Positions 61,491 through 64,000 of a stretch of 64,000 bases of DNA are shown here, piece after piece. Below the pieces are notes generated by a model that was not told the DNA's origin, did not search any database, and saw only the letters and a list, made by a program, of their open reading frames with translations. Position numbers and translations under genes: made by a program. This DNA is from Opisthorchis felineus (lineage: Eukaryota > Platyhelminthes > Trematoda > Opisthorchiida > Opisthorchiidae). Where the stretch lies: contig SJOL01005988.1 in assembly GCA_004794785.1 (NCBI GenBank), positions 172,760-236,759 of the forward strand, written 5' to 3'. Position 1 is the stretch's first letter. Every line of letters begins with the position of its first letter.

Positions 61491-64000
61491 GTTCGCAGTA
61501 GTGGCATGCCAACGCACTTCTGGTTTTAGGTTACAAACTTTTGACGATATACTATCACTGTTCAGCGCATCTCTGAATGATAATACAGTCACCGCATTGG
61601 AATACTGTCGTAAACAGATGACACCACAGCACTCTCAGCTAATCCAGTGATCCTGATTCCAAGGCCTAAAAATACATTTAATCAGCATTAGCTGCAGTAT
61701 GAATAACTGGATATAAATTTGTTTCTAAACGGATACTTGAACAAGAAACAACTTCACATTTTGTGCACTGGATGAATGAACAGACTAAAACACAAGTATG
61801 CTACTATGGAGGGCGTAGGACGTTCACTGCTTGATAACGCCCGCGAAAGGCGCGACATTTTGGCAATTTCACCAGAAGGGCTGCACAAAAATGCAAATAC
61901 TTACACTCTGTGTCGTTGCCATAACTAACGTTGTTACCAAATGCCAGCATGTAGCTAAAATGTGAAAATAGCTCAGAATACCAAACAGTTCGATCAATTC
62001 GTTTAGGTAATAATTAGCTTGCGATTAACTCGTGTGATATTTTGATATCGGCGGTATATACTTCAAAACGGTGCTTCAAGACTCGAGGAATCCCCGTTGT
62101 CAGAACGCCGTTGGGTGATTTACGGATATGTTTCAGTGCCTTCTGTGACAGAGTAAATTTATAGCTGAATGTGGAATGATCAAATTGAAGCTGGAGCATA
62201 TTCAAACCTTAGTGCATTGAAAATCTTACCGGTTATACTAGCCAAATGGAGCAGATGCTGGAAAGGTGACGCAACAATAACAATGTACTGACTGAGTTTT
62301 TGCAGATGTTCATAGAACGACGAATCCACTAATCCCATGTACAAAAAAAGAAATGTCGTGGAGACGATCGGAGTTCTTTGCGGAAAATTTGATTGGGATG
62401 TGCCAAAGATAACGCAGAAGCTACACAATAGTGGCCCATAAAAAAACGGCTGCCCACTGAAGTAAAAAAGCAAATAAACGAAATTCTTATGTGCACTCTA
62501 AAAGAGGCGATTTGAGAAACTTCAACAAAATTCTAGTAGTATTTTTGGATAGATCTGAGTTGTTACTTAACATCGGATAATGCTTCAATCACGTATAAGT
62601 CTTTTACAGACGCCGGACGCTTTTTGAGGAATTTCTGGCGGGCATCTTAAAATAGGCTCTCGTGCTGGCCAAACTAAAAGAATATCTTTACTTCTATGGA
62701 GCTGGTGGTTAAACAAATAAAACACACCATAACGCAAAAAAAACTAAAAGCAGACTTCCAAGAAATAACATTGGGATGATGAATAGGAATGTTAGGACCA
62801 CAGAATCCCTGGCAACCGAGATATACTTGAAAGCGGTGTTTCACAAAATCATATATACCCTTCATTCTTCTGTATATAAAGCCATAGTTGGTACACCAGC
62901 ATGATACGCCCATAAAAAGTAAAGTAGAGCCTGAGGATCAGTGTTTGTTACTCAATGTGTTAGGAAGCCTCAGTGATACTCAGTGCGTATCAGCAAGTGT
63001 GTGTATGTTCATGAAACTAAGTCCACCTGCATTTCGAGAATGGCCTGCTCTGAGTTCACAGAATGCCACGTCGACAGATACTTTGACTCTTGGTGGGCAT
63101 GCACCCGACCACATCCTTATCGAACCAGTATTCACTCGATCTATACCGAGATTCGTTGACGTAATATAGCAGTACATTACAGTTTTTATTACTCCCGATA
63201 ACGCAATCAAGACTTATGGTTGCTTGGCGGTTCTAAGCCACAGAAGTAACCACTAACCAAGAACTTGTATTGGGTTTGGATACCACCAAGCAAACCATTG
63301 CCTGCTGAACGAAAACTGATAAGTCATATCGTGGAATTTTTTATAGAAGAAATGACCCGTAATCCGTCATACTTTTAGAAAAATTGGAGCTAACTCTGCT
63401 GAATCATTGCTTCTTTCGTTGGTCCATTTTGTCCATTTGATTATTCCATTGTTTATAGTGACATAAGCTATCAGTTTTCCATGATTAAGTCAAATTTCGG
63501 GTTGACTATACAAAGCCATAATCCGTCCTCACAAGAAGGGGGACTTATTGTTATGGAATGGTATGCAAATTTCAGGTGGGTCACCTGTTGTTAATGCGTT
63601 ACAATTTTGATATCCGCATTTTTCGTGCCAAAAAATGCAAGCATCTTGCATACAGTACAGTCCATGATGGATCACGGTCCCATTTACCACTGACCGTCTC
63701 CCAATAGAGCGGTACAGAAATGCATACTTTTTAGGGTCATGCTTGGATAGGTCGTGGGAAGGAGAAGTATTCGTGTTTTGAGGTGCTGTTTCAAAGCCGC
63801 AATCGCTGATCCTTAAGTATCAAGTGGACTATGTATACACTACTAGCAGTAACAGGACAGAAGACTTGAACTTTTCCCCAGTGTTTGTCATGAAGTCGGT
63901 TATTCTGGCAAGTTCCATCCATTCTTGAGGTCTTTTCCGTCCTTTCGGAATAAGGCCAGTTACCCTAATGAAGTACTAACTTAGTATTCGTTTCTGATAA
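61491..64000. other. No recognisable gene
   Basis: Open frames of 60-97 codons, for example 62180-62473 (-) and 62888-63169 (+), show no domain. A 22-base word with CGGTG flanked by TACTT and TTCA recurs near 62060 and 62825, possibly a small repeat. Confidence 0.4.

Noticed and set aside
1..64000. CRISPR arrays, operons, bacterial promoters or phage modules
   Set aside because: No regularly spaced repeats, ribosome-binding sites or dense gene packing. Spliced exons and retrotransposons show a eukaryotic genome.

Overview
The window is eukaryotic. It carries one recognisable cellular gene, on the minus strand, spread over about 20 kb, and many decayed retrotransposons. The best guess is a parasitic flatworm, probably a trematode. 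Three things point there: RTE-like endonuclease/reverse-transcriptase copies and a Ty3/gypsy family of CsRn1 style, both of types I associate with flatworm genomes, and a gene whose first two introns are 34 and 37 nt while the later ones run to kilobases. The species assignment is inference; the gene and element calls rest on the translations.

The cellular gene (15412-35968, minus) is a d4/requiem/DPF-family chromatin protein. I assembled six exons with canonical GT/AG junctions and consistent phase (1,1,0,0,0): an N-terminal requiem domain (exons 1-2), an acidic/basic linker (exon 3), a C2H2 finger (exon 4), PHD finger 1 (exon 5) and PHD finger 2 plus a Ser-rich tail with the stop (exon 6). 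The model is 391 residues. In animals such proteins are subunits of BAF (SWI/SNF) chromatin-remodelling complexes.

Layout on the plus strand. 0-6 kb: the 3' part of an R2-type (restriction-like endonuclease) retrotransposon and a decayed RTE copy. 8-20 kb: copies of a dispersed repeat here called XY, a pyrimidine/purine strand switch near 13.5 kb, and the 3' end of the DPF gene. 20-33 kb: the 12.6-kb DPF intron, with SINEs, an RTE copy, a foldback repeat and a Penelope-like inverted repeat. 33-36 kb: DPF exons 4 to 1. 37-50.4 kb: a nested transposon cluster upstream of the DPF start. It holds gypsy element A (minus) interrupted by gypsy B (plus) and by a SINE, RTE copy 1 (minus), gypsy C (plus) with a SINE inside its zinc knuckle, RTE copy 2 (minus) and a CR1/jockey-like RT fragment (minus). 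50.4-64 kb: mostly unrecognised sequence, with a palindromic XY repeat at 55.3-55.8 kb and a SINE at 61.4 kb.

No rRNA, true tRNA, CRISPR array or bacterial-type operon was seen. Every transposon coding region found carries stops or frameshifts, so the open reading frames outside the DPF exons are mostly chance or relics.
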